This document shows positions 25,664-35,424 of a stretch of DNA of 64,000 nt, in pieces. A model generated the notes under the pieces. It searched no databases. It worked only from the letters and a program-made list of their open reading frames with translations, and was not told where the DNA came from. The translations under genes and the position numbers were made by a program. This stretch comes from Dorea longicatena (GTDB lineage: Bacteria > Bacillota > Clostridia > Lachnospirales > Lachnospiraceae): assembly GCF_024168045.1 (NCBI RefSeq), contig NZ_CP100126.1, forward strand, positions 79,501 through 143,500, given 5' to 3'. The first letter of the stretch is position 1; each line of letters begins with the position of its first letter.

Positions 25664-27070
25664 TTGGCAAAGATAAAGGAACAGGAAATATTTGTAAATC
25701 CATATGTGATACAGATGGACAAATTTGCCGATTCATTGCAGCATTTATCCAAAACATTTCTGAATATGGAGGCATACAAAGGAACCTTGTCCAGAGAAGA
25801 AATTGATGAAATGTTTGAAAAGGTGACAGGGAATGTCTGTGCAGGCTGTGAACGGCGGGGAGAATGTCTGGGAGAAAAGCACTCGGTGACTTATCAGATG
25901 ATGTATGAGATCCTGTGTGCGGCAGAAGAATATGGTGCAGAACTGAATATGGAATTAAAACGCAGGCTGAAGAGACAGTGTCTGTTTGCACCACGTTTCT
26001 TAAGAGAAAGTCTGGAAGAATTCGAGAATGCCAAGCAGATCCTGATGTGGAATCACAGACTGGTGCAGGCAAGAGAGGGGTATGCAAGACAACTTACGAG
26101 CTTCGCTAAAATGATACAGTATACAACCAGGGAACTGGATGCCGGGATCTTCCAGGATGACCATTTGGAGAAGCGTATAAAGGCAGCGCTGAAAAAAGAA
26201 AATGTGAAGCTGCTTTCGGTTGTGTTTTACATGACACAGCAGGGAAAATACGAAGTCCATCTGACGGTAAAAGCCATGAAAGGACGGGTCGTCCTTGCAA
26301 AAGATGTTGCGTTTCTGGTGGGAAAATGTATAGGAAGAACGATGATTCCGAGACAGGGGGAAAGGCTTGTGATCGGAGAAGAATATGGCACCATTGCCTG
26401 TATGGAGGGAGCAAAGTTTCAGACACTGCAGGGTGTTGCGAGGATCGGAAAAGGACTGGAAGAGATATCGGGAGATACGTTTCTGATGAAGGATCTTCCG
26501 GGCGGACGCAAAGGAGTTGCGCTTTCGGATGGCATGGGTTCCGGAGAGGAAGCATTCCGGGACAGTACAATGGTGGTGGAGATGCTGGAAGAGTTGCTGG
26601 AAGCGGGATTTCCGGTAGAGACAGCGGTGCAGATGATGAATACGGCGCTGGTGACAGGACGGGAAGAAGTGAAGTTCTGTACATTGGATGTCTGCCTGTT
26701 TGATCTGTATCAGGGAAGTTGTGAATTTGTAAAGGCCGGAGCCTCGGCGACTTTTATTAAGAGGAAGAAAGAAGTTGAAAAAATCGAGTCGACGACACTT
26801 CCGATCGGTGTTGTACAGAATATAGAACTGGACAGGGAAGAGCGGAATCTGGAATCGGGAGAATATGTGATCATGGTGACAGATGGCGTGATGGATGCCC
26901 TGCCTGAAGGTGCACAGGAAGAAAAATTAGTGGAATTCATCCGGGAGACGGATATTGTCAATCCGACGGAATTTGCCCGCGGAATCTTAAGTCAGGTGTT
27001 GAAAAGTTCCGGCGGGATGCCGATGGATGATATGACGGTGCTGGTGATTGGAATATGGGGCTTAAGTTGA
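25664..27070 (+). CDS. spoIIE: SpoIIE, PP2C phosphatase, form without the membrane domain
   Basis: Dephosphorylates SpoIIAA to activate sigma-F in the forespore. The C-terminal PP2C domain is complete, with LSDGMGSGEEAFRDS and VTDGVMDALPEGA. A central domain carries a cysteine cluster (CAGCERRGEC, near residue 60). At 468 residues it is far shorter than the about 825 of Bacillus SpoIIE, and no hydrophobic stretch is present: the multi-span N-terminal region is missing and no neighbouring gene supplies it. The TTG at 25664 is chosen (AAAGGGG upstream); ATG 25634 is possible. ATG 25592 lies ahead of a terminator and is unlikely. Confidence 0.82.
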   Translation: MAKIKEQEIFVNPYVIQMDKFADSLQHLSKTFLNMEAYKGTLSREEIDEMFEKVTGNVCAGCERRGECLGEKHSVTYQMMYEILCAAEEYGAELNMELKRRLKRQCLFAPRFLRESLEEFENAKQILMWNHRLVQAREGYARQLTSFAKMIQYTTRELDAGIFQDDHLEKRIKAALKKENVKLLSVVFYMTQQGKYEVHLTVKAMKGRVVLAKDVAFLVGKCIGRTMIPRQGERLVIGEEYGTIACMEGAKFQTLQGVARIGKGLEEISGDTFLMKDLPGGRKGVALSDGMGSGEEAFRDSTMVVEMLEELLEAGFPVETAVQMMNTALVTGREEVKFCTLDVCLFDLYQGSCEFVKAGASATFIKRKKEVEKIESTTLPIGVVQNIELDREERNLESGEYVIMVTDGVMDALPEGAQEEKLVEFIRETDIVNPTEFARGILSQVLKSSGGMPMDDMTVLVIGIWGLS

Positions 27071-27198
27071 CTTTCTATAAGAAATTTTATATATTTAATT
27101 TATATATAGCTTATATATTTGCCATACCGGTGAGTGGAAGATCAAGGACCGGGCAGGAAGAATTTATACAGACAGAATAAAGGAAAAGGAAGGCCGGA

Positions 27199-28620
27199 AT
27201 GTATCAACGGGTGAAAGCATATGTGGAAAAATACCATATGTTACAGGAGAATGATCATGTAATCACAGGCGTATCTGGAGGCGCAGACTCCGTATGCCTT
27301 CTTTTCATGTTAAAAGAATTTAAAAATGAGATGCCATTGGAACTGACGGTGGTGCATATCCATCATGGGATCCGCGGTGACAGTGCAGATGCCGATGAGA
27401 GATATGTAAAGGCACTATGCAGACAACTCGGGGTCAGGTATCTGGCATTTCATGAGAATGTGGAGCAGTATGCAAAAGAACAGGGCCTGACGCTGGAAGA
27501 GGCGGGCAGGAATGTCAGGCGGCAGATATTTGAAAAGGTGTGCAAAGAGAAAAACGGTACAAAGATTGCGCTGGCGCATCACCAAAATGATAATGCGGAG
27601 ACGCTTTTGTGGAACTTAAGCCGCGGATGCGGCCTGCGTGGACTTGGCGGTATCAGCCCGGCAGAAGGAGATACCGTCCGGTATATCCGTCCGCTTCTCT
27701 GTGTGCAGAGATGTGAGATTGAAGCATTTTTACAGGAAAAGGGAATCAGTTATTGTACGGATGAGACGAATCTGGAAGATCACTATACGAGAAACCGGAT
27801 CCGGAATCATGTGATTCCCTATCTCGAACAAGAGGTCAATCCGCAGGCGGTCATGCATATGTCCGAGACGATGGAACAGATGCGTGCAGTGTGGGCGTTT
27901 ATGGAACAGGAAGTGCAAAAATGCAGGGAGCGATATGTGGAAAAGCGGCTGTGTGGGAGTGCAGAAGATCTGCATGAAGAACGTGAAAACGTTCCGGAAC
28001 TGCTGATCAAAGAGGAATTATTCCGGGATGTCGATAAGACTGTACGTTCGTTCCTGATTCATGCGCTGCTATGTGAACTGGCGGGGCGCAGAAAAGATAT
28101 CGAGCAGGTGCATGTAAGACTGATCGAAGATCTGGCACTGCTTCAGACCGGAAGAAAGATCAGCCTTCCTTATAAAATGACTGCGGAAAAATGTTATGAT
28201 GGAATCCTGCTTGACAGATCGGATCTCAAAACAGGAGAAAAAGAGGACGCCGGCAATGAACCGGGAGTGCATATGCGGATGTTTGAACAAACGGCGGAAA
28301 CAGGCGCATTTCCTAAAAAAACCTACACGAAATGGTTTGACTATGATATAATTAAGAGCACTGTAAAAATAAGACATAAAGAGCCCGGTGACTATATCAC
28401 AATCGACAGAAATGGCGGAACGCAGAGTCTGAAGAAGTATTTTATCAATGCGAAGATTCCGCGGGAAGACAGAGATAAGATCTGGCTGGCAGCAGATGGC
28501 AGTCACATTCTGTGGATTATCGGATACAGACAGAACCAGGCGTATCAGATTACAGATAAGACCAAAAGGATTTTGGAAATAGAATTTAACGGAGGAGAAG
28601 AAGATGGCAGAGACAGTTAA
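27199..28620 (+). CDS. tilS: tRNA(Ile)-lysidine synthase
   Basis: Converts C34 of the AUA-reading tRNA-Ile to lysidine. The 473-residue protein has the PP-loop SGGADSVCLLFM at about residue 26, the HIHHGIRGDSADADE motif, AHHQNDNAETLLWNLSRGCGLRGL, and a C-terminal TilS domain with KIRHKEPGDYI. It overlaps hpt by 17 bases. It belongs to the spoIIE-tilS-hpt-ftsH block conserved in Firmicutes. The 128 bases upstream are very AT-rich. Confidence 0.94.
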   Translation: MYQRVKAYVEKYHMLQENDHVITGVSGGADSVCLLFMLKEFKNEMPLELTVVHIHHGIRGDSADADERYVKALCRQLGVRYLAFHENVEQYAKEQGLTLEEAGRNVRRQIFEKVCKEKNGTKIALAHHQNDNAETLLWNLSRGCGLRGLGGISPAEGDTVRYIRPLLCVQRCEIEAFLQEKGISYCTDETNLEDHYTRNRIRNHVIPYLEQEVNPQAVMHMSETMEQMRAVWAFMEQEVQKCRERYVEKRLCGSAEDLHEERENVPELLIKEELFRDVDKTVRSFLIHALLCELAGRRKDIEQVHVRLIEDLALLQTGRKISLPYKMTAEKCYDGILLDRSDLKTGEKEDAGNEPGVHMRMFEQTAETGAFPKKTYTKWFDYDIIKSTVKIRHKEPGDYITIDRNGGTQSLKKYFINAKIPREDRDKIWLAADGSHILWIIGYRQNQAYQITDKTKRILEIEFNGGEEDGRDS

Positions 28621-29131
28621 AGTATTAGTTCCTGAAGAGGATGTTGCAAAGAGGATCAAAGAACTTGGAGAACAGATCAGCAAAGATTATGCGGGAAAGC
28701 AGGTGCATCTGATCTGCGTGTTAAAGGGCGGAGTGTTCTTTATGTGTGAACTGGCAAAGAGAATCACCGTTCCGGTATCTATGGATTTTATGAGTGTCAG
28801 CAGCTACGGTGACGGAACAAAGTCAAGCGGTGTCGTTAAGATCGCCAAAGACTTAGATGAGACACTGGAAGGAAAAGATGTGCTGATCGTAGAGGATATC
28901 ATTGATTCAGGAAGAACATTATATTATCTGATGGATATCCTGGCTAAGAGAAAACCAAAGAGTATGAAGCTTTGTACGCTTCTGGACAAACCGGAAAGAA
29001 GAGTAAAAGATGTAAAAGTAGATTATGTCGGATTCAATATCCCGGACGAATTTGTTGTGGGATATGGTCTGGATTACGCTCAGAGATATAGAAACCTTCC
29101 GTTTATCGGAGTAGTAGAGGGCGTAGAATAG
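28604..29131 (+). CDS. hpt: Hypoxanthine phosphoribosyltransferase
   Basis: Salvages hypoxanthine and guanine with PRPP. The 175-residue enzyme has LICVLKGGVFFMCELA, the SYGDGTKSSG loop and the PRPP motif VLIVEDIIDSGRT. The ATG lies inside the end of tilS with GGAGGAGAAG as RBS, so the two are coupled. ftsH follows after 27 bases. Confidence 0.95.
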   Translation: MAETVKVLVPEEDVAKRIKELGEQISKDYAGKQVHLICVLKGGVFFMCELAKRITVPVSMDFMSVSSYGDGTKSSGVVKIAKDLDETLEGKDVLIVEDIIDSGRTLYYLMDILAKRKPKSMKLCTLLDKPERRVKDVKVDYVGFNIPDEFVVGYGLDYAQRYRNLPFIGVVEGVE

Positions 29132-29158
29132 GCGCGTCACAAGAAAGGAGCCTGAAAA

Positions 29159-31003
29159 TTGGATAATAAGAAAGCGAGAGGACTGAACGGTGCTGTATTT
29201 CTGGTGTTTGTCATATTTTTGTTCGCAGCACTATGGTTTACCAATCAGTTCGATCAACGAGAAAAAGAGATTACCTGGAAGAATTTCCAACAGTTGGTTC
29301 AGAATGACAAGATCGAGTCGGTAGAAGTGAATCAGAATAAGAGTGTTCCGACAGGACGTGTAGAGATTACGTTGAAGGGAGACGACGATTCCGATAAGAT
29401 CAGATATCTGTATGTTTCTGATGTTAACGAGATCCAGGATTATCTGAAAGAACAGAATGTGGAGTATACGATGCCGGATATCCCGCAGGACAGCTGGGCA
29501 GCAACCACATTTCTGCCGGTTATTCTTACACTGGGCGGAGTTTTCCTGCTCTTCGGTCTGATGAACCGGCAGGGCGGCGGTGCGAATTCGAAAGCAATGA
29601 ATTTTGGAAAGAGCCGTGCAAGACTGAGTACAGACCGTGACAAGAAAGTGACATTTGCCCAGGTGGCAGGTCTGGAAGAAGAGAAAGAGGAACTGGAGGA
29701 GATTGTTGATTTCCTGAAATCTCCGAAGAAATATATCCAGGTGGGAGCAAGAATCCCGAAAGGCGTGTTGCTGGTAGGCCCTCCGGGAACCGGTAAGACA
29801 CTGCTTGCGAAGGCAGTTGCCGGAGAAGCGGGAGTTCCGTTCTTTACGATCTCCGGTTCGGATTTTGTGGAAATGTTTGTCGGTGTCGGTGCATCCCGTG
29901 TCAGAGACCTGTTCGAGGAGGCTAAGAAGAATGCACCTTGTATCATCTTTATCGATGAGATCGATGCAGTTGCAAGACGCCGTGGAACCGGAATGGGCGG
30001 CGGACATGACGAGCGTGAGCAGACACTGAACCAGTTACTTGTAGAGATGGATGGTTTTGGTGTCAATGAAGGTATCATCGTGATGGCTGCAACCAACCGA
30101 GTAGACATCCTTGATCCGGCAATCCTTCGTCCGGGACGATTCGACCGCAAGGTTATGGTTGGAAGACCTGATATCAAAGGGCGTGAGGAGATCCTTAAGG
30201 TTCATGCGAAAGGCAAACCACTGAGTGAGGAGATCAATCTGCAGCAGATCGCACAGACAACAGCAGGATTTACAGGTGCAGATCTGGAAAATCTTCTGAA
30301 CGAGGCAGCAATTCTTGCAGCGAAGGATAACAGAGTATTCTTAAAACAGGATGATATTAAGAAAGCATTTGTAAAAGTCGGAATCGGTGCAGAGAAGAAG
30401 AGCCGTGTCATTTCCGAAAAAGAGAAGAGAATCACAGCATTTCATGAAGCAGGGCATGCAATCCTGTTCCATGTACTCCCGGATGTGGGACCTGTATACA
30501 GTGTTTCGATCATCCCGACAGGAAGTGCGGGAGGATATACGATGCCGCTTCCGGAAAAGGATGAGATGTTTAATACAAAAGGAAAGATGCTTCAGGATAT
30601 TACGGTATCACTCGGTGGACGTGTAGCCGAAGAAGAAGTATTTGATGATATCACAACCGGTGCATCCCAGGATATCAAACAGGCAACCGGTCTGGCAAAA
30701 TCCATGGTTACAAAGTTCGGTATGTCGGAAGCAGTCGGGCTGATCAACTATGATGATGACAACAATGAGGTGTTCATCGGACGTGATCTGGCGCATACAG
30801 CAAGAGGCTACGGAGAGGGTGTGGCTACTGTAATCGACCAGGAAGTAAAGAGAATTATTGATGAATGTTATGACAGAGCAAGACATATCATTAGAAAATA
30901 TGACGATGTTCTGCATACATGCGCAGACCTTCTGCTGGAAAAAGAAAAGATTTCCCGGGAAGAATTTGAAGCGCTGTTTCCGGAAGATGTATCGGAGGAC
31001 TAG
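29159..31003 (+). CDS. ftsH: FtsH, membrane AAA+ zinc metalloprotease
   Basis: Degrades misassembled membrane proteins and regulators. The 614-residue protein has two membrane helices (about 10-28 and 118-136) flanking an extracytoplasmic domain, Walker A GPPGTGKT (about 207-214), Walker [11 protein letters not shown], the second region of homology RPGRFDRK, and the zinc site HEAGH (about 428). It starts at TTG 29159 with an AAAGGAG RBS. Confidence 0.95.
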   Translation: MDNKKARGLNGAVFLVFVIFLFAALWFTNQFDQREKEITWKNFQQLVQNDKIESVEVNQNKSVPTGRVEITLKGDDDSDKIRYLYVSDVNEIQDYLKEQNVEYTMPDIPQDSWAATTFLPVILTLGGVFLLFGLMNRQGGGANSKAMNFGKSRARLSTDRDKKVTFAQVAGLEEEKEELEEIVDFLKSPKKYIQVGARIPKGVLLVGPPGTGKTLLAKAVAGEAGVPFFTISGSDFVEMFVGVGASRVRDLFEEAKKNAPCIIFIDEIDAVARRRGTGMGGGHDEREQTLNQLLVEMDGFGVNEGIIVMAATNRVDILDPAILRPGRFDRKVMVGRPDIKGREEILKVHAKGKPLSEEINLQQIAQTTAGFTGADLENLLNEAAILAAKDNRVFLKQDDIKKAFVKVGIGAEKKSRVISEKEKRITAFHEAGHAILFHVLPDVGPVYSVSIIPTGSAGGYTMPLPEKDEMFNTKGKMLQDITVSLGGRVAEEEVFDDITTGASQDIKQATGLAKSMVTKFGMSEAVGLINYDDDNNEVFIGRDLAHTARGYGEGVATVIDQEVKRIIDECYDRARHIIRKYDDVLHTCADLLLEKEKISREEFEALFPEDVSED

Positions 31004-31054
31004 GAGGAAGAGCTTTCCTTTCCGGAAACAAAAAATGAGAGAGGTGTTAGTTAT

Positions 31055-33124
31055 ATGAATAAGGCGGCTTTATTTTGCGATGGAACAGAAGGGTATGTAT
31101 ATCCCCCTGAACCGAAGGAGAATGAACTGGTAACGTTCCGGTTCCGTACGGCGAAGGATGATGCAGACAGAGTAGGGCTTGTGACATCGGCTGACACATA
31201 TGTAATGGAAAAAGAATGCACACAGGGAGAATTTGATTATTATACGTTTGAAGTGCGTCTAGGGGCAGAGCCTTTCAGATATTGTTTCGAAGTGCAGTCT
31301 GGAACAGAAAAATATTATTATGGACGATGTGGAATCTCTCGCGAGATCCTGGAGTATTATAACTTTGTTGTAGTACCCGGATTTTCCACACCGGACTGGG
31401 CAAAGGGAGCGGTTATGTATCAGATATTTACAGACCGCTTTTATAACGGAGATAAGTCAAATGATGTAGAGACGAACGAGTATTACTATATCGGAGATTA
31501 TTCCCGGAGAGTAACGAACTGGGATAAATATCCGGCGAACATGGGTGTAAGAGAATTCTACGGCGGGGATCTGCAGGGAGTCATGGATAAACTTGATTAT
31601 CTGCAGGAGCTGGGTGTAGAAGTTGTATATTTTAATCCATTATTTGTGTCACCGTCGAACCATAAATACGATATCCAGGATTATGATTATATTGATCCGC
31701 ATTATGGGAAGATCGTAGATGACGGAGGTGAGGTGCTTCCGGATGGTGTGACGGACAACAGTCAGGCAACGAAGTATAAAAAACGCACGACAGGTCTTAA
31801 GAACCTGGAAGCAAGTAATGAGTTATTCATTAAGCTGGTAGAAGAATTACACCGTCGTGGTATGAAAGTGATTCTGGACGGCGTATTCAACCATTGCGGT
31901 TCTTTCAATAAGTGGATGGACCGTGAGAGAATATACGAAGGCGAAAAAGATTATGAACCGGGTGCTTATATATCGGCAGACAGTCCGTACAGAAGCTACT
32001 TCCGTTTCTTCAAAGAAGAACCAGAGAACTGGCCGTATAATGGTAATTATGATGGCTGGTGGGGACATGATACTTTGCCGAAACTGAATTATGAAGATTC
32101 TGTAAAGCTGGAAAATTATATCTTATATATCGGGCGGAAATGGGTATCACCGCCGTATAATGTAGATGGATGGCGTCTGGATGTGGCAGCAGATCTGGGA
32201 CGCAGCAATGAATATAACCATGATTTCTGGAAGAAATTCAGAACAGCCGTGAAAGATGCGAATCCGAGTGCACTGATCCTTGCGGAACATTACGGGGATC
32301 CGAGCGACTGGCTTAAAGGTGACGAGTGGGATACCGTCATGAACTATGATGCATTCATGGAGCCGATCACATGGTTTCTGACAGGAATGGAAAAGCACAG
32401 TGATGAGGCCAGAGAAGAACTTCTCGGTAACATCGATAACTTTATCGGGTCGATGGCACATCATATGTCGAATATGCTGACCCCTTCACTGCAGGTAGCG
32501 ATGAACGAACTTTCGAACCATGATCATTCGAGATTCCTTACGAGAACGAACCACATGGTTGGCCGTGTAGAACATCTGGGACCGGAAGCCGCAAATGAAT
32601 ATGTAAATAAAGCGGTTATGCGTGAAGCGGTTGTCATGCAGATGACATGGGTCGGAGCACCGACCATATATTATGGTGATGAGGCGGGTGTCTGTGGATT
32701 TACGGATCCGGATAACAGAAGGACCTATCCGTGGGGACGTGAAGACTATGAACTGATTGCGTTTCACAAAGAAGCGATCCGCATCCACAAAGAGCATCCG
32801 GCACTTAGAACCGGTTCTCTGAAGATTCTTGGCGGAGAAGAGAATGTCCTGTCTTATGCAAGGTTCAAAGGCAATGATCGGATCGTCATCGTGATCAATA
32901 ACCGCAGCGAACGTACGGAAGTGAAAGTTCCTGTATGGGAGGCTGAGATTCCGGCGAAATGTCGTATGAAACGTCTGCTGTATTCTTACAAAGACGGATA
33001 TACAACAGAGTATGAGGAATATCTGGTGGAAGATGGCGAAGTGGTTGCAAATATGGGACCGCATTCGGCATTGGTGCTGGGAATGCGGAATGAAGAGGAG
33101 CATGACTGGCTGTATATTCTGTAA
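31055..33124 (+). CDS. GH13 alpha-amylase family enzyme (neopullulanase/cyclomaltodextrinase type)
   Basis: A 689-residue cytoplasmic glycosidase without signal peptide. An N-terminal CBM34-like beta domain (about 1-130) precedes the barrel. The four GH13 regions are visible: DGVFNHCG, DGWRLDVAAD with the nucleophile Asp (about 376), ILAEHYGD with the acid Glu (about 409), and ELSNHDHS (about 485). This combination typifies enzymes that hydrolyse maltodextrins or cyclodextrins in the cytoplasm. ATG 31055 has GAGAGGTG upstream. It lies downstream of ftsH but is probably a separate function. Confidence 0.9.
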   Translation: MNKAALFCDGTEGYVYPPEPKENELVTFRFRTAKDDADRVGLVTSADTYVMEKECTQGEFDYYTFEVRLGAEPFRYCFEVQSGTEKYYYGRCGISREILEYYNFVVVPGFSTPDWAKGAVMYQIFTDRFYNGDKSNDVETNEYYYIGDYSRRVTNWDKYPANMGVREFYGGDLQGVMDKLDYLQELGVEVVYFNPLFVSPSNHKYDIQDYDYIDPHYGKIVDDGGEVLPDGVTDNSQATKYKKRTTGLKNLEASNELFIKLVEELHRRGMKVILDGVFNHCGSFNKWMDRERIYEGEKDYEPGAYISADSPYRSYFRFFKEEPENWPYNGNYDGWWGHDTLPKLNYEDSVKLENYILYIGRKWVSPPYNVDGWRLDVAADLGRSNEYNHDFWKKFRTAVKDANPSALILAEHYGDPSDWLKGDEWDTVMNYDAFMEPITWFLTGMEKHSDEAREELLGNIDNFIGSMAHHMSNMLTPSLQVAMNELSNHDHSRFLTRTNHMVGRVEHLGPEAANEYVNKAVMREAVVMQMTWVGAPTIYYGDEAGVCGFTDPDNRRTYPWGREDYELIAFHKEAIRIHKEHPALRTGSLKILGGEENVLSYARFKGNDRIVIVINNRSERTEVKVPVWEAEIPAKCRMKRLLYSYKDGYTTEYEEYLVEDGEVVANMGPHSALVLGMRNEEEHDWLYIL

Positions 33125-33133
33125 AGTGGAGAT

Positions 33134-33181
33134 AAAAAAGATTACCGGAAAAGGAACTGTCCTTTCCGATAATCTTTTTTT
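33134..33181. terminator. Strong bidirectional terminator between the GH13 gene and map
   Basis: A-rich start, arms AAAAAGATTACCGGAAAAGGA and the complementary TCCTTTCCGATAATCTTTTT, loop ACTG, long T run. It serves both convergent genes. Confidence 0.85.
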
Positions 33182-33229
33182 ATACCTGAGTATGCAAAAA
33201 ATGGAGTTGCCTGCGGCAGGTTCTCTGTG

Positions 33230-34039
33230 TTATTTTGTAAGAACTTCTACTCCGTCTTCTTTGATAAGAACCATATATTCAATCTGGGCAGAAAGACCGT
33301 CGTCATCTGTATAAACGGTCCAGCCGTTGTCTTCGTCTACATAGAATTCCGGAGATCCCTGATTGATCATTGGTTCAATCGTGAACATCATACCTGGGAC
33401 CAGAACCATCTCGCTGCCCTTTGGAGTAACATAACTTACAAATGGTTCCTCATGGAATTCCAGACCGATTCCATGACCGCCGATCTCTTCTACGACAGAA
33501 TATCCGTTTTCCTGTGCGTGGGAATTGATCGCATAAGCAATGTCTCCGAGATGTCCCCATGGTTTTGCAGCTTTGAGGCCGAGTTCCACGCACTCTTTTG
33601 TGACACGGACGATACGTTCTGCTTCCGGAGATACCTCACCGATCGTGAACATACGGGATGCATCGGAAAAATAGCCGTTTAAGATAGTAGATACATCAAC
33701 ATTGATGATATCGCCATCGATCAGGATCTCGTGTTCACTTGGGATGCCGTGGCAGATAACGTTGTTGATAGAAGTGCACACGCTTTTTGGGAATCCTTCA
33801 TAATTCAGAGGCGCAGGAATCCCGCCATGCTCTGTTGTAAAATCATACACCAGTTTATCGATCTCGGCAGTGCTCATTCCTGCGTGAATATGAGCAGCTA
33901 CATGATCGAGAACTGCGGTGTTCAACGCTGCACTTTTTTTAATCATTTCAATCTGTTCCGGTGTTTTTAGTAATGAACGGTCAGGAACGATCTGCCCTTT
34001 GGACGCAAGTGTCCATAATTTTATATCTAATTTATCCAC
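33230..34039 (-). CDS. map: Methionine aminopeptidase, type I
   Basis: Removes N-terminal Met from new proteins. The 269-residue enzyme has the family motifs NVICHGIPSEHEILIDGDIINVDVS (two Asp metal ligands), GGHGIGLEFHEEP (His) and GMMFTIEPMINQG (Glu). It starts at GTG 34039 with an AGGTAG RBS. It is slightly longer than the 250-residue norm because of about 15 extra N-terminal residues. Confidence 0.93.
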   Translation of the reverse strand: MDKLDIKLWTLASKGQIVPDRSLLKTPEQIEMIKKSAALNTAVLDHVAAHIHAGMSTAEIDKLVYDFTTEHGGIPAPLNYEGFPKSVCTSINNVICHGIPSEHEILIDGDIINVDVSTILNGYFSDASRMFTIGEVSPEAERIVRVTKECVELGLKAAKPWGHLGDIAYAINSHAQENGYSVVEEIGGHGIGLEFHEEPFVSYVTPKGSEMVLVPGMMFTIEPMINQGSPEFYVDEDNGWTVYTDDDGLSAQIEYMVLIKEDGVEVLTK

Positions 34040-34155
34040 AATACTACCTGCTTTCTACACAAATTTTCCACATGTATTATAACACGTTTTTGAAAAAGAG
34101 ACAGGGGAATTTTTGTCAACAGGAGTGAGCCGGATGAAAAAACATCTGTCTCGTA

Positions 34156-34184
34156 TTGTCTCGGCCATAAAAATAAGTTATAAT
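34156..34184 (+). promoter_or_regulatory. Promoter of pfkA
   Basis: TTGTCT (34156-34161) and TATAAT (34179-34184), spacer 17. The resulting leader to ATG 34302 is about 110 bases and shows no element I recognise. Confidence 0.6.
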
Positions 34185-34301
34185 TTTACTGGTATTGTAT
34201 ACAGAAAGTGGGTAAGCTCATAGGTAGGACTTTTCTAAACCGGAAATTCTATATGGTGCAGAATAAACGAATACACAGGCAATATAGAAAGGAGCAGATA
34301 T

Positions 34302-35378
34302 ATGTTAAGAATTGGAATGCTTACAAGTGGCGGCGACTGCCAGGCACTGAATGCAGCAATGAGAGGCGTCGTAAAGGGGCTTGTTTCAAAAAGGGATGAT
34401 GTAGAGATTTATGGATTTCAGGATGGATATAAGGGTTTGATCTATTCGAATTTTAAGATGCTTACGTCAAAAGATTTTTCAGGAATCCTGACACTTGGCG
34501 GAACGATCCTGGGAACATCCAGACAGCCGTTTAAGTTGATGAGAGTACCGGATAAGGACGGAATTGACAAAGTAGAGGCGATGAAACACACATATCACAA
34601 GTTGAATCTGGACTGCCTGGTAATTCTGGGAGGGAATGGAACACACAAATCAGCCAATATGCTGAGAGAAGAAGGACTTAATGTGGTAACACTCCCGAAG
34701 ACGATCGATAATGATCTCTGGGGAACAGATATGACGTTCGGATTCCAGAGTGCAGTAGATATTGCAACAGATACGATTGATAAGATCCATACAACAGCGA
34801 CATCTCACAGCCGTGTATTTATCGTGGAAGTAATGGGACATAAAGTAGGATGGGTCACACTTCATGCAGGAATTGCCGGTGGTGCCGATATTATTCTTCT
34901 TCCGGAGATGCCATACGATATCAATTCAGTGGTTGACGCAATTGAAAAACGCGGCAAAGCAGGGAAGAGATTTACAATTATTGCTGTTGCCGAAGGTGCA
35001 ATTTCAAAAGAAGATGCAGCACTTTCAAAGAAAGAATTAAAAGAGAAAAAAGCAAAGAAGAAATATCCTTCTGTTGCATATGAACTTGCTGAGAAGATTC
35101 AGGAAAAGACAGATAAAGAAGTAAGGATCACAGTTCCCGGACATACACAAAGAGGCGGCTCTCCGTGTGCATATGACCGTGTACTTGCAACAAGACTTGG
35201 TGCAGAAGCTTCGAGAGCAATTTTGGAAGGTGATTTCGGATGTATGGTAGGGACTAGAAATCAGGAGATTATCCGCGTGCCATTGTCAGAAGTTGCCGGA
35301 AAACTAAAATATGTAGATCCAAAAGCATCGATCATTGACGAGGCAAAGACCATTGGTATCAGCTTCGGTGATGAATAG
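34302..35378 (+). CDS. pfkA: 6-phosphofructokinase, group III type
   Basis: Phosphorylates fructose-6-phosphate at C1. The 358-residue protein has LTSGGDCQALNA, LGGTILGTSR, GGNGTHKSA (110-118), LPKTIDNDLWGT (131-142) and PGHTQRGGSPCAYDR. The Gly at 113 is typical of ATP users, while Lys133 (PKTIDND rather than PGTIDND) is shared with PPi-dependent enzymes. This combination marks the actinobacterial-like group III PFKs. An AAAGGAG RBS precedes the ATG. Confidence 0.92.
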   Translation: MLRIGMLTSGGDCQALNAAMRGVVKGLVSKRDDVEIYGFQDGYKGLIYSNFKMLTSKDFSGILTLGGTILGTSRQPFKLMRVPDKDGIDKVEAMKHTYHKLNLDCLVILGGNGTHKSANMLREEGLNVVTLPKTIDNDLWGTDMTFGFQSAVDIATDTIDKIHTTATSHSRVFIVEVMGHKVGWVTLHAGIAGGADIILLPEMPYDINSVVDAIEKRGKAGKRFTIIAVAEGAISKEDAALSKKELKEKKAKKKYPSVAYELAEKIQEKTDKEVRITVPGHTQRGGSPCAYDRVLATRLGAEASRAILEGDFGCMVGTRNQEIIRVPLSEVAGKLKYVDPKASIIDEAKTIGISFGDE

Positions 35379-35424
35379 ATGCGGAGACTGAGCAGGATCT
35401 CCATTTAGACAAGGAGTGTAAAGA

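Noticed and set aside
35379..35424. SRP RNA gene before dnaX, as in some Firmicutes
   Set aside because: Only 46 bases separate pfkA and dnaX and no SRP domain IV motif is present.
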